Shown: positions 41,125 to 51,749, counted from the stretch's first letter. The stretch: DNA of 57,660 nucleotides from Thermomonospora echinospora (GCF_900108175.1 NZ_FNVO01000034.1:1-57660); one strand, 5' to 3'. A program made the numbers and translations. The notes: generated by a model not told the origin, from the sequence alone.

Positions 41125-41777
41125 CCGACACCCGGACCCGCCTGCTGGAGGCCGCCGAGCGGCTCTACGCCGAACGCGGCATCGACGCGGTCAGCCTCCG
41201 TGAGATCAACCAGGCGGCCGGGGCCCGCAACGCCGTCGCCGTTCAGTATCACTTCAAGGACCGGGCCGGGGTGCTGCGGGCGATCATGGCCCGGCATCTG
41301 CCGGATGTGGATGCCCGTCGGCACGCGCTGCTGGACGCCTACGAGGCGGCGGGCGAACCGGACGTGCGGGCGCTGGCCGCCGCGCTGGTCCGCCCGCCGG
41401 CCGCCAAGCTCGCCGACCCGGACGGCGGCCGGCACTTCCTGCAGATCTGGGCGGAGCTGGTGAGCCGCCCGCAGGGTCCGCCGGGCCGCGTCCCGGCGGA
41501 CCCGGGGGAGATCGGGGGCAGCCTGCACCGCTGGCGGGCGCTGGTGGAGCCGCTGCTGGCCGAGGACGCCGCCCGGCTGCACCGGCGCTACACCGCCATC
41601 CTGCACGCCGCGATCGAACTGGCCCGGCGGGCCCGGTCCGGTCCGCACTCCGACGACCGGCTGTTCACCAGCTACCTGATCGACGTGGTCACCGCGATCC
41701 TGGCCGCCCCGGTCTCGGCGGAGACCCGCCGGCTGGCCGCCGAACGCGACGCCGCCCGGACCCGGAAACGGGACTGA
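41121..41777 (+). CDS. TetR-family regulator (acyl-CoA dehydrogenase locus)
   Basis: The 218-residue regulator has the TetR HTH at residues about 5-50: RLLEAAERLYAERGIDAVSL, REINQAAGARNAVAVQYHF, a form typical of the TetR_C_7-like fatty-acid regulators. GTG 41121 overlaps the ACAD stop (GTGA). It is probably a local repressor of the ACAD/APH pair, acting on the 84-base gap that contains several TTGCATTAAT-like AT-rich bases near 39755. The ligand is likely a CoA ester or acid. Confidence 0.85.
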   Translation: MTDTRTRLLEAAERLYAERGIDAVSLREINQAAGARNAVAVQYHFKDRAGVLRAIMARHLPDVDARRHALLDAYEAAGEPDVRALAAALVRPPAAKLADPDGGRHFLQIWAELVSRPQGPPGRVPADPGEIGGSLHRWRALVEPLLAEDAARLHRRYTAILHAAIELARRARSGPHSDDRLFTSYLIDVVTAILAAPVSAETRRLAAERDAARTRKRD

Positions 41778-41884
41778 CGACCCGTACCCGGCCACGGCGG
41801 GAACGCCTCCGCCCGCCGGCCGGACGGCGACCGCGGACGCCGGCCCGGCCGTGCGCGGCCGCCGGGTGACAGCAGACCACAAAT

Positions 41885-41910
41885 AGAGAACTTCTCTAGA
41901 GAAGCTCTCT
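41885..41910. promoter_or_regulatory. Candidate TetR operator before the SDR gene
   Basis: A 26-bp near-perfect palindrome, AGAGAACTTCTCT mirrored as AGAGAAGCTCTCT, with one mismatched pair and no spacer. It lies 21 bases before the SDR start and covers the likely promoter, in a patch visibly richer in A/T. The TetR gene two positions downstream (42829) is the likely owner. Confidence 0.7.
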
Positions 41911-41931
41911 GGAATCCCCTACGCTCCCGTC

Positions 41932-42816
41932 ATGAGCAACGCACGGACAGACCGACCGGACCGCTGCCCGACCGCCGTCGTGACGGGAGGCAACCGGGGC
42001 ATCGGGTACGCCGTCGCGGCGCGGCTGCTCGACGAGGGCTGCGACGTCGTCCTGGTCTCCCGGGACCGCGAACGCGGCGAGGCCGCCCGGTCCCGCCTGG
42101 CCGCCGTGGGCAGTCCTCGGCTGGTCGTCGGCGACCTGTCCGGTGTCCGGACGATACGGGCGACCGCCGAGGCGCTGCGCGAGGCCTGCCCCCACATCGA
42201 CGTGCTGATCCACAACGCCGGGCTGTGGCCGAGCCGCCGGGTGCTGGGCGAGGACGGGCTGGAGCAGGCGTTCGTCACCAACCACCTGGCGCCCTTCCTG
42301 CTCAACCTGGAACTGGAGGAACTGCTGGCGGCCTCGTCCGCCCGGGTCGTCCAGGTGAGCGCCGGGCTCTACGTCAAGGGGCGGGCCGATCCGGAGCGGA
42401 CGCCCACCGGGCTGGACTTCCACCCCATGCGTACCTACGCCGACACCAAGTTGTGCAACCTGCTACTGGTCCCGCTGTTCGCCGAACGCTGGCAGGATGC
42501 CGGGGTGACCATCAACGCCCTGCACCCCGGCGTCATCCGCACCGGGCTGGGGGACCGCCGCGGTCCGCTGGGCTGGCTGCTCAAGGCCGTCAAGCTGACG
42601 TGGAAGAGCCCGGAGACCGGTGCCCGGCCCGTCGTGCGGCTGGCGCTGTCCGGCGAGACCGCCGGGCTGACCGGCCGCTACTTCCACCTGGAGGACGAGC
42701 ACGCCCTGGAGCCCGTCGCCGCCGACCGGACGCTGGCACGGCGGCTGTGGGACCAGGCGGCCGGGCTCACCGGCGTGCCGCAGACGCCACCGCCCGTCCG
42801 CCACGACGTTCCCTGA
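41932..42816 (+). CDS. Short-chain dehydrogenase/reductase (SDR)
   Basis: The 294-residue Rossmann enzyme has TAVVTGGNRGIGYAVA (cofactor loop, residues about 14-28), SRDRERGEAARS, which hints at NADP, NNAG-like VLIHNAGLW, catalytic Ser in VVQVSAGLY, and Tyr/Lys in RTYADTKLCNL. This is the retinol-dehydrogenase-like classical SDR pattern. ATG 41932. It is followed 12 bases later by a TetR gene and preceded by a palindromic operator. It is probably an inducible detoxification or catabolic unit. The substrate is unknown. Confidence 0.88.
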   Translation: MSNARTDRPDRCPTAVVTGGNRGIGYAVAARLLDEGCDVVLVSRDRERGEAARSRLAAVGSPRLVVGDLSGVRTIRATAEALREACPHIDVLIHNAGLWPSRRVLGEDGLEQAFVTNHLAPFLLNLELEELLAASSARVVQVSAGLYVKGRADPERTPTGLDFHPMRTYADTKLCNLLLVPLFAERWQDAGVTINALHPGVIRTGLGDRRGPLGWLLKAVKLTWKSPETGARPVVRLALSGETAGLTGRYFHLEDEHALEPVAADRTLARRLWDQAAGLTGVPQTPPPVRHDVP

Positions 42817-42828
42817 GGCTGCCGGAGC

Positions 42829-43452
42829 ATGTCGCCCAAGCACCGGCGGGGTGAGGCGACCGTCGACCGGGTGCTGACGGCCGCCCTCGACCTGTACGCG
42901 GCCCAGGGGCCCGACGCGCTGACGATGACCGCCCTGATCGCCGAGACCGGGGTCAGCAGCGGCAGCCTCTACCACCACTTCGGCAGCGTCGACGGCCTGG
43001 CCGCCGCGCTGTACGCCCGCTGCATGGCGGACCTGCTCGACGCGATCGCCGACGCGCTCGAGGACGCCCGCACGGCACGGGCGGGCGTCCAGGCCCTGGT
43101 CCGGGCCTACCTGGGGTTCGTTCGCGACAACCCTCCGGCGGCGCACTTCATCCACGCCTCGTCCTACGCCGGCTTCCTGCCCGCCCACGCCGCGCGCATC
43201 GCCGAGGCCAAGGCCCCGCGGATGGCGCGGATCGCCGCCTGGCTGCGCCCGCACGTGGCGGCCGGCCGGATCGTGGACCTGCCCGAGCCACTGCTGGAGA
43301 TGCTGGTGATCGGGCCGGTGGCGGAGACCGCCCGCCGCCGGCTCGCCGGCGACCCCGGGATCGACCTGGCGCAGGCCGCCCGGCTGCTGCCCGAGCGGAT
43401 CTGGCGCGCGGTCCGGGCCGACCCCGCGCCGCCGGTCGATCCCGTGGGCTGA
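42829..43452 (+). CDS. TetR-family regulator (SDR operon)
   Basis: The 207-residue TetR protein has HTH segment RVLTAALDLYAAQGPDALTM, TALIAETGVSSGSLYHHFGS (residues about 12-55) and an all-helical ligand part. ATG 42829 lies 12 bases after the SDR stop (GCCGGAGC upstream), so the two form an operon. The 26-bp palindrome at 41885-41910 is its probable operator, giving autoregulation. Confidence 0.86.
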   Translation: MSPKHRRGEATVDRVLTAALDLYAAQGPDALTMTALIAETGVSSGSLYHHFGSVDGLAAALYARCMADLLDAIADALEDARTARAGVQALVRAYLGFVRDNPPAAHFIHASSYAGFLPAHAARIAEAKAPRMARIAAWLRPHVAAGRIVDLPEPLLEMLVIGPVAETARRRLAGDPGIDLAQAARLLPERIWRAVRADPAPPVDPVG

Positions 43453-43783
43453 CCCTCCCGCCGGCCGGTCCGGCCGTCGGCCCCTTCCTTCGGCCGGCCC
43501 TGCGGAGTGACCCGCATCGCGTCGGGCTCATGGTCCGGGCGTCCGCCGGACGGGCCGCCATGCCGTGATGCGGGCGGGACGGATCCGTGGCCGCAGAAAT
43601 TCGCCGGCTCCACTTCCGTACGTCCCCTGCATGGCCGATAGACCACCCGGACCCGGCACAGAACGCTGCGTCGACCGCCTTGTAGCGGAGTGTGCCGGGC
43701 GTTATCCTCAGGCCAATTCTTAGGAAACTTTCCTAAGAGATGTCTGTTCCTAGTGGTTCGGGGGCCGAGCTGACAGGAGGACC
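43453..43783 (+). promoter_or_regulatory. 330-base promoter region of the chitinase
   Basis: No gene is seen. The left part holds GC-rich hairpins near 43460-43500 that can end the TetR transcript. The right part has the CTTAGGAAA/TTTCCTAAG palindrome at 43719-43737 and the ribosome site AGGAGG before ATG 43784. Confidence 0.5.
43719..43737. promoter_or_regulatory. Perfect palindrome before the chitinase gene
   Basis: CTTAGGAAA-C-TTTCCTAAG has 9-bp perfect arms with a single central base, 46 bases before the start codon. Similar TTAGGAAA..TTTCCTAA elements are, as far as I recall, frequent before secreted carbohydrate-active enzyme genes of actinomycetes. It is a strong candidate operator. 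Confidence 0.7.
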
Positions 43784-45625
<1,842 letters not shown>

Positions 45626-45679
45626 GGCTCACCGGTCCGACCCGGGCCCCCGCGGCGCGGGGGTCCGGGCGAGGAGCGC

Positions 45680-45714
45680 GGAACCCGGGAGGGCGTCCCG
45701 CCCGACCGGGTTCC
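45680..45714 (+). terminator. Terminator of the chitinase gene
   Basis: GGAACCCGG (45680-45688) and CCGGGTTCC (45706-45714) form a perfect 9-bp stem around a 17-base loop 55 bases after the chitinase stop. Confidence 0.65.
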
Positions 45715-45728
45715 GTCATGTCCAGGTA

Positions 45729-45743
45729 GATCAATTTTTGATC
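45729..45743. promoter_or_regulatory. AT-rich inverted repeat before the PHD-like gene
   Basis: GATCAA-TTT-TTGATC, 15 bp, lies in a conspicuously AT-rich patch about 110 bases before ATG 45851. It may be an operator or promoter element of that gene. Confidence 0.4.
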
Positions 45744-45850
45744 GACTTTTCCGGGAGGGTTCTTTCTTGTAGCGTTCGAGCGCTTTCAGCATTACGCGCC
45801 GGTTAGGCGCACGCGGGCTCGGACGGAAGGGACGCCACCGGCGTGAGGAC

Positions 45851-46318
45851 ATGATCGTGCTCTCCATGTTCGTCGCGATGTTCGCGACGTGTCTCATCGT
45901 GACGGCACGCCGGCCCGCCAGACGGGAGGCACAGGCGTCCGCCAGGTACCCGGAGTCCATGACCGCGGTGCTCGAACCCGAGGCCGAGGAGTACCTGGCC
46001 TGGCTGGCCGACCGGCACTGGCCGGCCGACGAGTACCTGGACCTGGAGCGGGAGTGGCTGGCCGAACTCGACCCGGCCGACCTGCCCGCGGTGCGGCCCT
46101 GCCCGGGCTGCCGCCGCCATGACGAGGACGTGTGGCCGTGCCGGATGTGCGGCCTGCTGCTGCACTCCGGCTGCGGCCACGGGATGCGGCGGCGGCGGGT
46201 CGGCCGCCCCTACCAGACCCGCGACATGCAGGCCGAGGCGGTCATCGCCGAATGGATCTGCACCAACTGCTCGTCCGTCGTCGGCCTGGACCTCGACGAG
46301 AGCGCCGACGAGGGCTGA
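45851..46318 (+). CDS. Membrane-anchored protein with PHD-finger-like (C4HC3) zinc domain
   Basis: The 155-residue protein has a first hydrophobic segment (IVLSMFVAMFATCLIVTA, residues 2-19) followed by Arg residues, so it is probably anchored with the rest inside. Residues 84-140 hold Cys84, Cys87, Cys97, Cys100, His105, Cys108, Cys137 and Cys140, and Trp135. The spacing C-x2-C-x9-C-x2-C-x4-H-x2-C-x28-C-x2-C, with an aromatic residue two before the seventh Cys, is the eukaryotic PHD-finger (C4HC3) pattern. An acidic helix (EYLAWLADRHWPADEYLDLE) links the two parts. ATG 45851 has GTGAGG 3 bases upstream. Function is unknown; RING-CH, C1 or other cross-brace zinc folds are alternatives. Confidence 0.65.
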   Translation: MIVLSMFVAMFATCLIVTARRPARREAQASARYPESMTAVLEPEAEEYLAWLADRHWPADEYLDLEREWLAELDPADLPAVRPCPGCRRHDEDVWPCRMCGLLLHSGCGHGMRRRRVGRPYQTRDMQAEAVIAEWICTNCSSVVGLDLDESADEG

Positions 46319-46338
46319 CCTCTCCGGGACCCGTGCCG

Positions 46339-46363
46339 GAGCCCGGCGTCCACCGCCGGGCTC
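46339..46363. terminator. Hairpin 1 between convergent genes
   Basis: GAGCCCGGCG (46339-46348) pairs perfectly with CGCCGGGCTC (46354-46363) around a 5-base loop. Confidence 0.65.
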
Positions 46364-46377
46364 CGCGGGAGCGGAGA

Positions 46378-46416
46378 GCCCCGCAACGCCCGCCGTGCGG
46401 CAGGGCGTTGCGGGGC
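46378..46416. terminator. Hairpin 2 between convergent genes (strong)
   Basis: GCCCCGCAACGCCC (46378-46391) pairs perfectly with GGGCGTTGCGGGGC (46403-46416), a 14-bp stem with an 11-base loop. It ends the convergent PHD-like and tex genes. Confidence 0.8.
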
Positions 46417-46447
46417 GGGACGGATCTCCTCGCGGTGACCCGTGCGG

Positions 46448-48886
46448 TCAGCGGTTGTGGCCCGGCAGGCCCTTGTCGAGCCCGGCGCGGCGCAGCGCGT
46501 CGGCGAGCGCGCCGCCGCCCTGCGAGCCCCCGCCCTGCCCGCGCGAGCCGCCCCGCGGCCCACCGCGGGATCCGCCGCGCCCACCGCCGCGGGGCTGCCC
46601 GCCGTCCCGGCGCCCCCCGTCGCGGCGCCCCTGCCCGGAGCGGTCGCGGCGCTCGGCCGGGTCATCGTTCAGCCGCAGTGTGAGCGAGATCCGCTTGCGC
46701 GGGATGTCCACGTCCAGCACCCGCACCTTGACGATGTCGCCGGGCTTGACCACGTCGCGCGGGTCGCTGACGAACGTCTTCGACATCGCCGAGATGTGCA
46801 CCAGCCCGTCCTGGTGGACGCCGACGTCCACGAACGCCCCGAACGCCGCCACGTTGGTGACCACGCCCTCCAGCACCATCCCGGCCTTCAGGTCGGCCAG
46901 CGTCTCCACCCCGTCGGCGAACGCGGCGGTCTTGAACGCCGGGCGCGGGTCACGGCCCGGCTTTTCCAGCTCGGCCAGGATGTCGGTGACGGTCGGCAGC
47001 CCGAAGGTGTCGTCGACGAACTGCGCCGGCCGCAGCGACCGCAGCGCCTTGCCGTTGCCGATCAGCGCCCTGATGTCGGTGCCGGTCGCGTCCAGGATGC
47101 GGCGCACCACCGGGTAGGACTCCGGGTGCACGCTGGAGGCGTCCAGCGGGTTGTCACCGCCCTGGATGCGCAGGAAGCCGGCGCACTGCTCGAACGCCTT
47201 GGGGCCCAGCCGCGGCACTTCCCGCAGTGCCTGCCGGGTGCGGAACGGGCCGTTGGCCTCACGGTGCGCGACGATGCCGGCGGCCAGCCCCTCGCCGATG
47301 CCCGACACCCGGGTCAGCAGCGGCGCGGAGGCGGTGTTGACGTCCACCCCGACCGCGTTCACGCAGTCCTCCACCACCGCGTCCAGCGACCGCGACAGCT
47401 TGGTCTCCGACAGGTCGTGCTGGTACTGACCGACCCCGATGGACTTGGGGTCGATCTTGACCAGCTCGGCCAGCGGGTCCTGCAGCCGCCGGGCGATGGA
47501 GACCGCCCCGCGCAGCGACACGTCCAGGTCGGGCAGCTCGTGGGCGGCGTACTCGGAGGCCGAGTACACCGAGGCGCCCGCCTCCGACACCACGATCTTG
47601 GTGAGCGTGAGCTCCGGGTGCCGCTTGATCAGGTCGCCGGCCAGCTTGTCGGTCTCCCGCGAGGCGGTGCCGTTGCCGATCGCCACCAGCTCCACCCGGT
47701 GCTTGGCGGCCAGCCCGGCGAGCACCGCGATCGATTCGTCCCAGCGGCGGCGCGGCTCGTGCGGGTAGATGGTGGCGGTGTCGACCACCTTGCCGGTGGC
47801 GTCCACCACCGCGACCTTTACGCCGGTGCGCAGGCCCGGGTCCAGTCCCATCGTCGCGCGGGTGCCGGCCGGCGCGGCCAGCAGCAGGTCGCGCAGGTTG
47901 GCGGCGAACACCCGCACGGCCTCGTCCTCGGCCTCCTGGCGCAGCCGGGTCCGCAGGTCGATGCCCAGGTGCACCAGGATGCGGGTGCGCCAGGCCCAGC
48001 GCACCGTCTCGGCCAGCCACCGGTCGGCCGGCCGGCCCTGGTCGGCGACCCCGAAGGCGCCGGCGATCCGCCGTTCGTACCAGCTCGGGCCGGGCGCGGC
48101 CGCCGCGTCGTCGTCGGCCTCGGGCGACAGCTCCAGGTCGAGGATCTCCTCCTTCTCGCCGCGGAACATCGCCAGGACCCGGTGCGAGGGCAGCTTGGTG
48201 AACGGCTCGGAGAACTCGAAGTAGTCGGCGAACTTGGCGCCCGCCTCCTCTTTGCCCTCCCGTACCCGCGACACCATCCGACCCTGCGACCACATCCGCT
48301 CGCGCAGCGCCCCGATCAGGTCGGCGTCCTCGCCGAACCGCTCGACCAGGATGGCGCGGGCGCCCTCCAGCGCCGCCGCCGCGTCCGCCACCCCCTTGCC
48401 GGGGTCGACGAACACTTCGGCGGCGGCCTGCGGGTCCCGCGTCGGGTCGTTCAGCAGCCCGTCGGCCAGCGGCTCCAGCCCGGCTTCCCGCGCGATCTGC
48501 GCCTTGGTGCGCCGCTTGGGCTTGTAGGGCAGGTAGATGTCCTCCAGCCGGGCCTTGGAGTCGGCCTGCATGATCTGCTTCTCCAGGGCCTCGTCGAGCT
48601 TGCCCTGGGAGCGGATCGACTCCAGGATCGCGGTGCGCCGCTCCTCCAGCTCGCGCAGGTAGCGCAGCCGTTCCTCCAGCCGCCGCAGCTGGGTGTCGTC
48701 CAGCGCCCCGGTCGCCTCCTTGCGGTACCGGGCGATGAACGGCACCGTGGCGCCGCCGTCCAGCAGCTCCACGGCCACCTGGACCTGCCGTTCCCGCACG
48801 CCGAGCTCCTCGGCGATCCGCAGGTGCAGTGCGTTGCCGGGGCCGTTCCCCGCTCCCGTCTGGGACGTCTGAGACGTCTGGGACAT
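46448..48886 (-). CDS. tex: Tex-family RNA-binding transcription accessory protein
   Basis: The product of about 812 residues follows the Tex plan: an N-terminal HTH-like region ([20 protein letters not shown], then [20 protein letters not shown], the hallmark), a YqgF/RNase H-like domain ([20 protein letters not shown]), helix-hairpin-helix elements, and an S1 RNA-binding domain ([31 protein letters not shown]). The last 60 residues are an RGG/Gly-rich tail ([15 protein letters not shown]). ATG 48886 is chosen; an in-frame GTG at 48892 is possible. Tex proteins bind nucleic acid and affect transcription elongation or RNA quality. A SQT repeat at the N-terminus comes from 9-bp units. The length is normal. 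Confidence 0.92.
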   Translation of the reverse strand: MSQTSQTSQTGAGNGPGNALHLRIAEELGVRERQVQVAVELLDGGATVPFIARYRKEATGALDDTQLRRLEERLRYLRELEERRTAILESIRSQGKLDEALEKQIMQADSKARLEDIYLPYKPKRRTKAQIAREAGLEPLADGLLNDPTRDPQAAAEVFVDPGKGVADAAAALEGARAILVERFGEDADLIGALRERMWSQGRMVSRVREGKEEAGAKFADYFEFSEPFTKLPSHRVLAMFRGEKEEILDLELSPEADDDAAAAPGPSWYERRIAGAFGVADQGRPADRWLAETVRWAWRTRILVHLGIDLRTRLRQEAEDEAVRVFAANLRDLLLAAPAGTRATMGLDPGLRTGVKVAVVDATGKVVDTATIYPHEPRRRWDESIAVLAGLAAKHRVELVAIGNGTASRETDKLAGDLIKRHPELTLTKIVVSEAGASVYSASEYAAHELPDLDVSLRGAVSIARRLQDPLAELVKIDPKSIGVGQYQHDLSETKLSRSLDAVVEDCVNAVGVDVNTASAPLLTRVSGIGEGLAAGIVAHREANGPFRTRQALREVPRLGPKAFEQCAGFLRIQGGDNPLDASSVHPESYPVVRRILDATGTDIRALIGNGKALRSLRPAQFVDDTFGLPTVTDILAELEKPGRDPRPAFKTAAFADGVETLADLKAGMVLEGVVTNVAAFGAFVDVGVHQDGLVHISAMSKTFVSDPRDVVKPGDIVKVRVLDVDIPRKRISLTLRLNDDPAERRDRSGQGRRDGGRRDGGQPRGGGRGGSRGGPRGGSRGQGGGSQGGGALADALRRAGLDKGLPGHNR

Positions 48887-49008
48887 CGTCACGATCTCGA
48901 TCCGCCTTCTGTTCGGTCGTCGGCAGCAATTGTGCAGGTGTTCGACCCGCTTGTCGCGCCGATGCGCCCTGTCTTCCGGCCAGGTGAGCGGTGCCGTAGT
49001 GTCCTCCT

Positions 49009-49515
49009 ATGGGCAAGCCGCTGGTGCTGCTGGACGTCGACGGAGTCCTCAACCCCTTCCAGCGACCGCACATCGGCTACCGCCGTCACCGGGTCGCCCC
49101 CAACGGCGTCCCCTTCAAGCTCTGGCTGAATCGCGGGCACGGGCCGATGCTGGTCGAGCTGGCCGCCTCCACTGGTGCCGAGCTGGCCTGGGCCAGCTAC
49201 TGGTGTGACAGGGCCAACCAGTGGATCGCGCCGCGCATCGGGCTGCCCACGCTGCCGTTCGTGCCGATCCCCGACTTCCCCGGCACGGCCGAGGCGGTCT
49301 CGCTCGGCGCGTGGAAGGCCCGGCACGTGGCCGCCTGGGTGGGTGACCGGCCGTTCGTGTGGTTCGAGGACGAGCCGGACGCGGCCGAACGCCTGCTGGA
49401 CCACCTCGCGGAGGGCTCGCACCTGCTGGTCCGCATCAACCCGCTGCAGGGCCTGCTCGACGGCCACCTGGACCGGGCCCGCGCCTGGCTCACCCGCCTG
49501 AACGCAGAGGACTGA
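49009..49515 (+). CDS. HAD-like domain protein
   Basis: The 168-residue protein begins with PLVLLDVDGVLNPFQRP, the DxDG nucleophile motif of HAD enzymes, and has a late acidic motif VWFEDEPDAAERL. A Trp/Cys-rich segment ELAWASYWCDRANQWIAPRI lies in the middle, typical of a small actinobacterial family of HAD-like proteins. The full cap and Lys motif are not obvious. ATG 49009. It sits divergent from tex with a gap of 120 bases. Function is unknown; phosphatase activity is possible. Confidence 0.7.
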   Translation: MGKPLVLLDVDGVLNPFQRPHIGYRRHRVAPNGVPFKLWLNRGHGPMLVELAASTGAELAWASYWCDRANQWIAPRIGLPTLPFVPIPDFPGTAEAVSLGAWKARHVAAWVGDRPFVWFEDEPDAAERLLDHLAEGSHLLVRINPLQGLLDGHLDRARAWLTRLNAED

Positions 49516-49527
49516 GCCCCGGGGGCC

Positions 49528-50178
49528 CTACCGGCGTGTCCAGTCGGGCTGCAGGAAGTCGGCCACCCGGGCGGCGCGGCCCAGCAGCACGACCTCGCGG
49601 AACTGCCACAGCATCGCGCCGGTCGGGGCGTGGATCACCATCCGCGGGCCCAGCGTCATCTGCAGCAGCCGCCCGCCGTCCAGCTGTGGCACCCAGCGCA
49701 CCGCGTCGTCGGCGGCCAGCCGCCGCAGGCCCACATGGTGCACCGAGTGCACCTCATCGGGGCTGGGACGCAGCGGCCCCGGATCGGCCGGCATCAGCAC
49801 CAGCGGGGTGATGACGAACCCGGAGGCGGCGGGGAAGTCGTCCAGCCTGCCCAGCACGTCGGCGGGACCGGCGGACAGGCCGATCTCCTCGTGCAGCTCG
49901 CGCAGGGCAGCCTGCTCGGCGGTCTCGCCGGCGTCCACTCCGCCGCCCGGCAGACCCCACTGGCCGGCGTTGCGGCCCCGGGCGGCCCGCTTGATCACAA
50001 TCACCGAGGGCGCGCCCTCGTGCTCCACCACGCACAGCGCGACGGCCGCCCGCCGCACGCCCGGCCCGCCGTCCAGCACGGTGTGGTCGTGGGCCGCCAG
50101 CCGTTCGCGGGCGAGATCGGTGAACGCGGTGAGGCTCGTCAGGGGGTCGTCGGGGGGACCGTCCAGGGGTTCGCTCAT
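49528..50178 (-). CDS. NUDIX hydrolase (CoA pyrophosphatase-like)
   Basis: The 216-residue protein has the full Nudix box GGGVDAGETAEQAALRELHEEIG split over residues about 75-97 (core Gly, Glu-Ala-Ala-x-Arg-Glu-x-x-Glu-Glu kept). The preceding LCVVEHEGAPSVIVIKRAAR and following DFPAASGFVITPLVLM suggest the CoA-pyrophosphatase/MutT-like branch. ATG 50178. It ends 12 bases before the convergent HAD-like gene stop and starts 13 bases after the AraC gene end, on the same strand, so it is probably co-transcribed with AraC. The nucleotide substrate cannot be told. Confidence 0.87.
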   Translation of the reverse strand: MSEPLDGPPDDPLTSLTAFTDLARERLAAHDHTVLDGGPGVRRAAVALCVVEHEGAPSVIVIKRAARGRNAGQWGLPGGGVDAGETAEQAALRELHEEIGLSAGPADVLGRLDDFPAASGFVITPLVLMPADPGPLRPSPDEVHSVHHVGLRRLAADDAVRWVPQLDGGRLLQMTLGPRMVIHAPTGAMLWQFREVVLLGRAARVADFLQPDWTRR

Positions 50179-50190
50179 CCGCCGATCCTC

Positions 50191-51033
50191 TCAGCCCCTC
50201 CGCCCGGCCTCGCCGGGGGCTCCGGTGGCGCAGTCCCGCGCGTAGCGGGCCGGGGGAGTGCCCACCGTGGCGGTGAAGTCCCGCACGAAGTGGGCCTGGT
50301 CGGCGTAGCCGAGCTCGGCGGCGAGGGCGGCCCAGTCGACGCCGTCTCCGGCCGCGGCGCGCTCGGCCGCCTCCTGCATCCGGTAGCGGCCGATCACCCA
50401 TTTGGGCCCGACCCCCACGTACTCGGCGAAGCGGCGCTGCAGCGACCGCGTCCCCACGCCCAGGTCGGCGGCCAGCCTGTCGACCCGGCTGATCGTGGGG
50501 TCGGCGGCGATCCGCCCGACGATCGCGGCGACCTCGGCGACGGCGGGGTCGGGCCGCTCGGGGACCCGCGCCAGCAGGAGGTCCTCCATCAGGGCGATCG
50601 CCTCGGCCTCCTCGGGCGCCGCGATGACCTTGTCGGCCACGACCCTGGCCTGCGGGCCGAAGATCTCCTCGACGGGCACGTACCGGCCGGTGAGGGCCGA
50701 CACCGGCCCGTCCAGGAACGGGCGGAACCCGCCGGGCAGGAACCGTACCCCCACCACCCTGCCGTGCCCGGAGATGGTCTCGGTGAACACCCCCCGGACG
50801 ATGCCGACGACCCGGGCGCGCCCGCCGGTCGTGAAGGTCATGTGCACCGACGGGTGGGTGAGCACCTGCTGGCTGTGCGGGGGCTGGCCGCGCAGGTCCC
50901 AGCGCAGGATCCAGTGATACTCGGCGTAGGGGGCCAGCTCGGAGGAGGGCGCCAGGCGATGCATCCGGAAGCGCCGCAGGGCGGTCGTGGCCCGCAGGAT
51001 GCCCCTGGTCGAGTCCGGCACGCTCCCGGTCAT
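50191..51033 (-). CDS. AraC-family transcriptional regulator
   Basis: The 280-residue regulator has a DUF6597-like N-terminal part (APYAEYHWILRWDLRG, then QVLTHPSVHMTFTTGGRARV and VGVRFLPGGFRPFL) and a C-terminal AraC HTH pair (VDRLAADLGVGTRSLQRRFA and ALAAELGYADQAHFVRDFTATVG, residues about 190-265). GTG/ATG near 51033. It is divergent from the TIGR03086-type gene at 51168 with a 134-base gap and most likely controls it. Its ligand is unknown. Confidence 0.87.
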   Translation of the reverse strand: MTGSVPDSTRGILRATTALRRFRMHRLAPSSELAPYAEYHWILRWDLRGQPPHSQQVLTHPSVHMTFTTGGRARVVGIVRGVFTETISGHGRVVGVRFLPGGFRPFLDGPVSALTGRYVPVEEIFGPQARVVADKVIAAPEEAEAIALMEDLLLARVPERPDPAVAEVAAIVGRIAADPTISRVDRLAADLGVGTRSLQRRFAEYVGVGPKWVIGRYRMQEAAERAAAGDGVDWAALAAELGYADQAHFVRDFTATVGTPPARYARDCATGAPGEAGRRG

Positions 51034-51167
51034 GGGGCCCAGTGTCGCATTTCTTCAAGACCGCCCGAACCGGGCTTTCCTAAGGTGGACAGTCACGAGG
51101 ATCGCGGACCCGCTCGGGCTGCGATCCTCATGGACTGATCCGGACGACACACCCAGGAGAGGCGATC

Positions 51168-51749
51168 ATGGAACTCAGGCCCCTGATGGCACAGGCCGCC
51201 GAGGCGGCCGTCGCGGTCGTCGAGGGCATCGACGAGACCCGGCTCGGCGACCCCACCCCGTGCCCCGACTTCGACGTCCGCGCACTGGTGAACCACCTCA
51301 TCAAGTGGACGAGCGGGCCCGGGGAGGCGGCCGCCCGCAAGACGCCGCCCCCCGACTCCGCGGACGGGGACACGGACCTGACCGCCGAGCCCGGCTGGGC
51401 GTCCCGGTACGCCGAGCGCGCCCGCCGTACCGGTGCCGCCTGGTCCGAGCCGGCGGCGTGGGAGGGAGTCACCGCCCTCACCCCGGCGGGACAGATGCCC
51501 GCCTCCTTCGTCGGCGGCATGATGTTCGCGGAGTTCCTGCTGCACGGCTGGGACCTGGCCGCGGCCACCGGCCAAAAGCCCGGCTTCGGGGACGAACTGG
51601 AGCAGGCGCTGTGGCGGCAGGTCCGGGAGATGGCCGACACGGCCCGCAAGTACGGCGCCTTCGGCCCGCAGGTGGAGGTCCCCGAGTCCGCGCCGCCGCT
51701 GGACCGTGCGTTGGGGCTGGCCGGACGCGACCCGCACTGGACACCCTGA
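51168..51749 (+). CDS. TIGR03086/DinB-like metal-binding protein
   Basis: The 193-residue protein contains [19 protein letters not shown], with the His that begins the DinB-like metal site, then [15 protein letters not shown], a classical TIGR03086 signature, and a helical C-terminal part. These proteins belong to the DinB/mycothiol-dependent S-transferase superfamily and are widespread in actinobacteria. ATG 51168 has GGAGAGGCGATC upstream. It is divergent from an AraC regulator that probably controls it. The reaction is unknown; mycothiol-dependent detoxification is plausible. Confidence 0.85.
   Translation: MELRPLMAQAAEAAVAVVEGIDETRLGDPTPCPDFDVRALVNHLIKWTSGPGEAAARKTPPPDSADGDTDLTAEPGWASRYAERARRTGAAWSEPAAWEGVTALTPAGQMPASFVGGMMFAEFLLHGWDLAAATGQKPGFGDELEQALWRQVREMADTARKYGAFGPQVEVPESAPPLDRALGLAGRDPHWTP

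Noticed and set aside
36799-43452. Siderophore or polyketide biosynthetic gene cluster
   Set aside because: Only the N-monooxygenase fits. The neighbours are holin, APH/ACAD and SDR/TetR genes with separate control; no synthetase, carrier protein or transporter.
46442-49129. 895-codon open frame on the plus strand
   Set aside because: Antisense to tex, which has all family landmarks.
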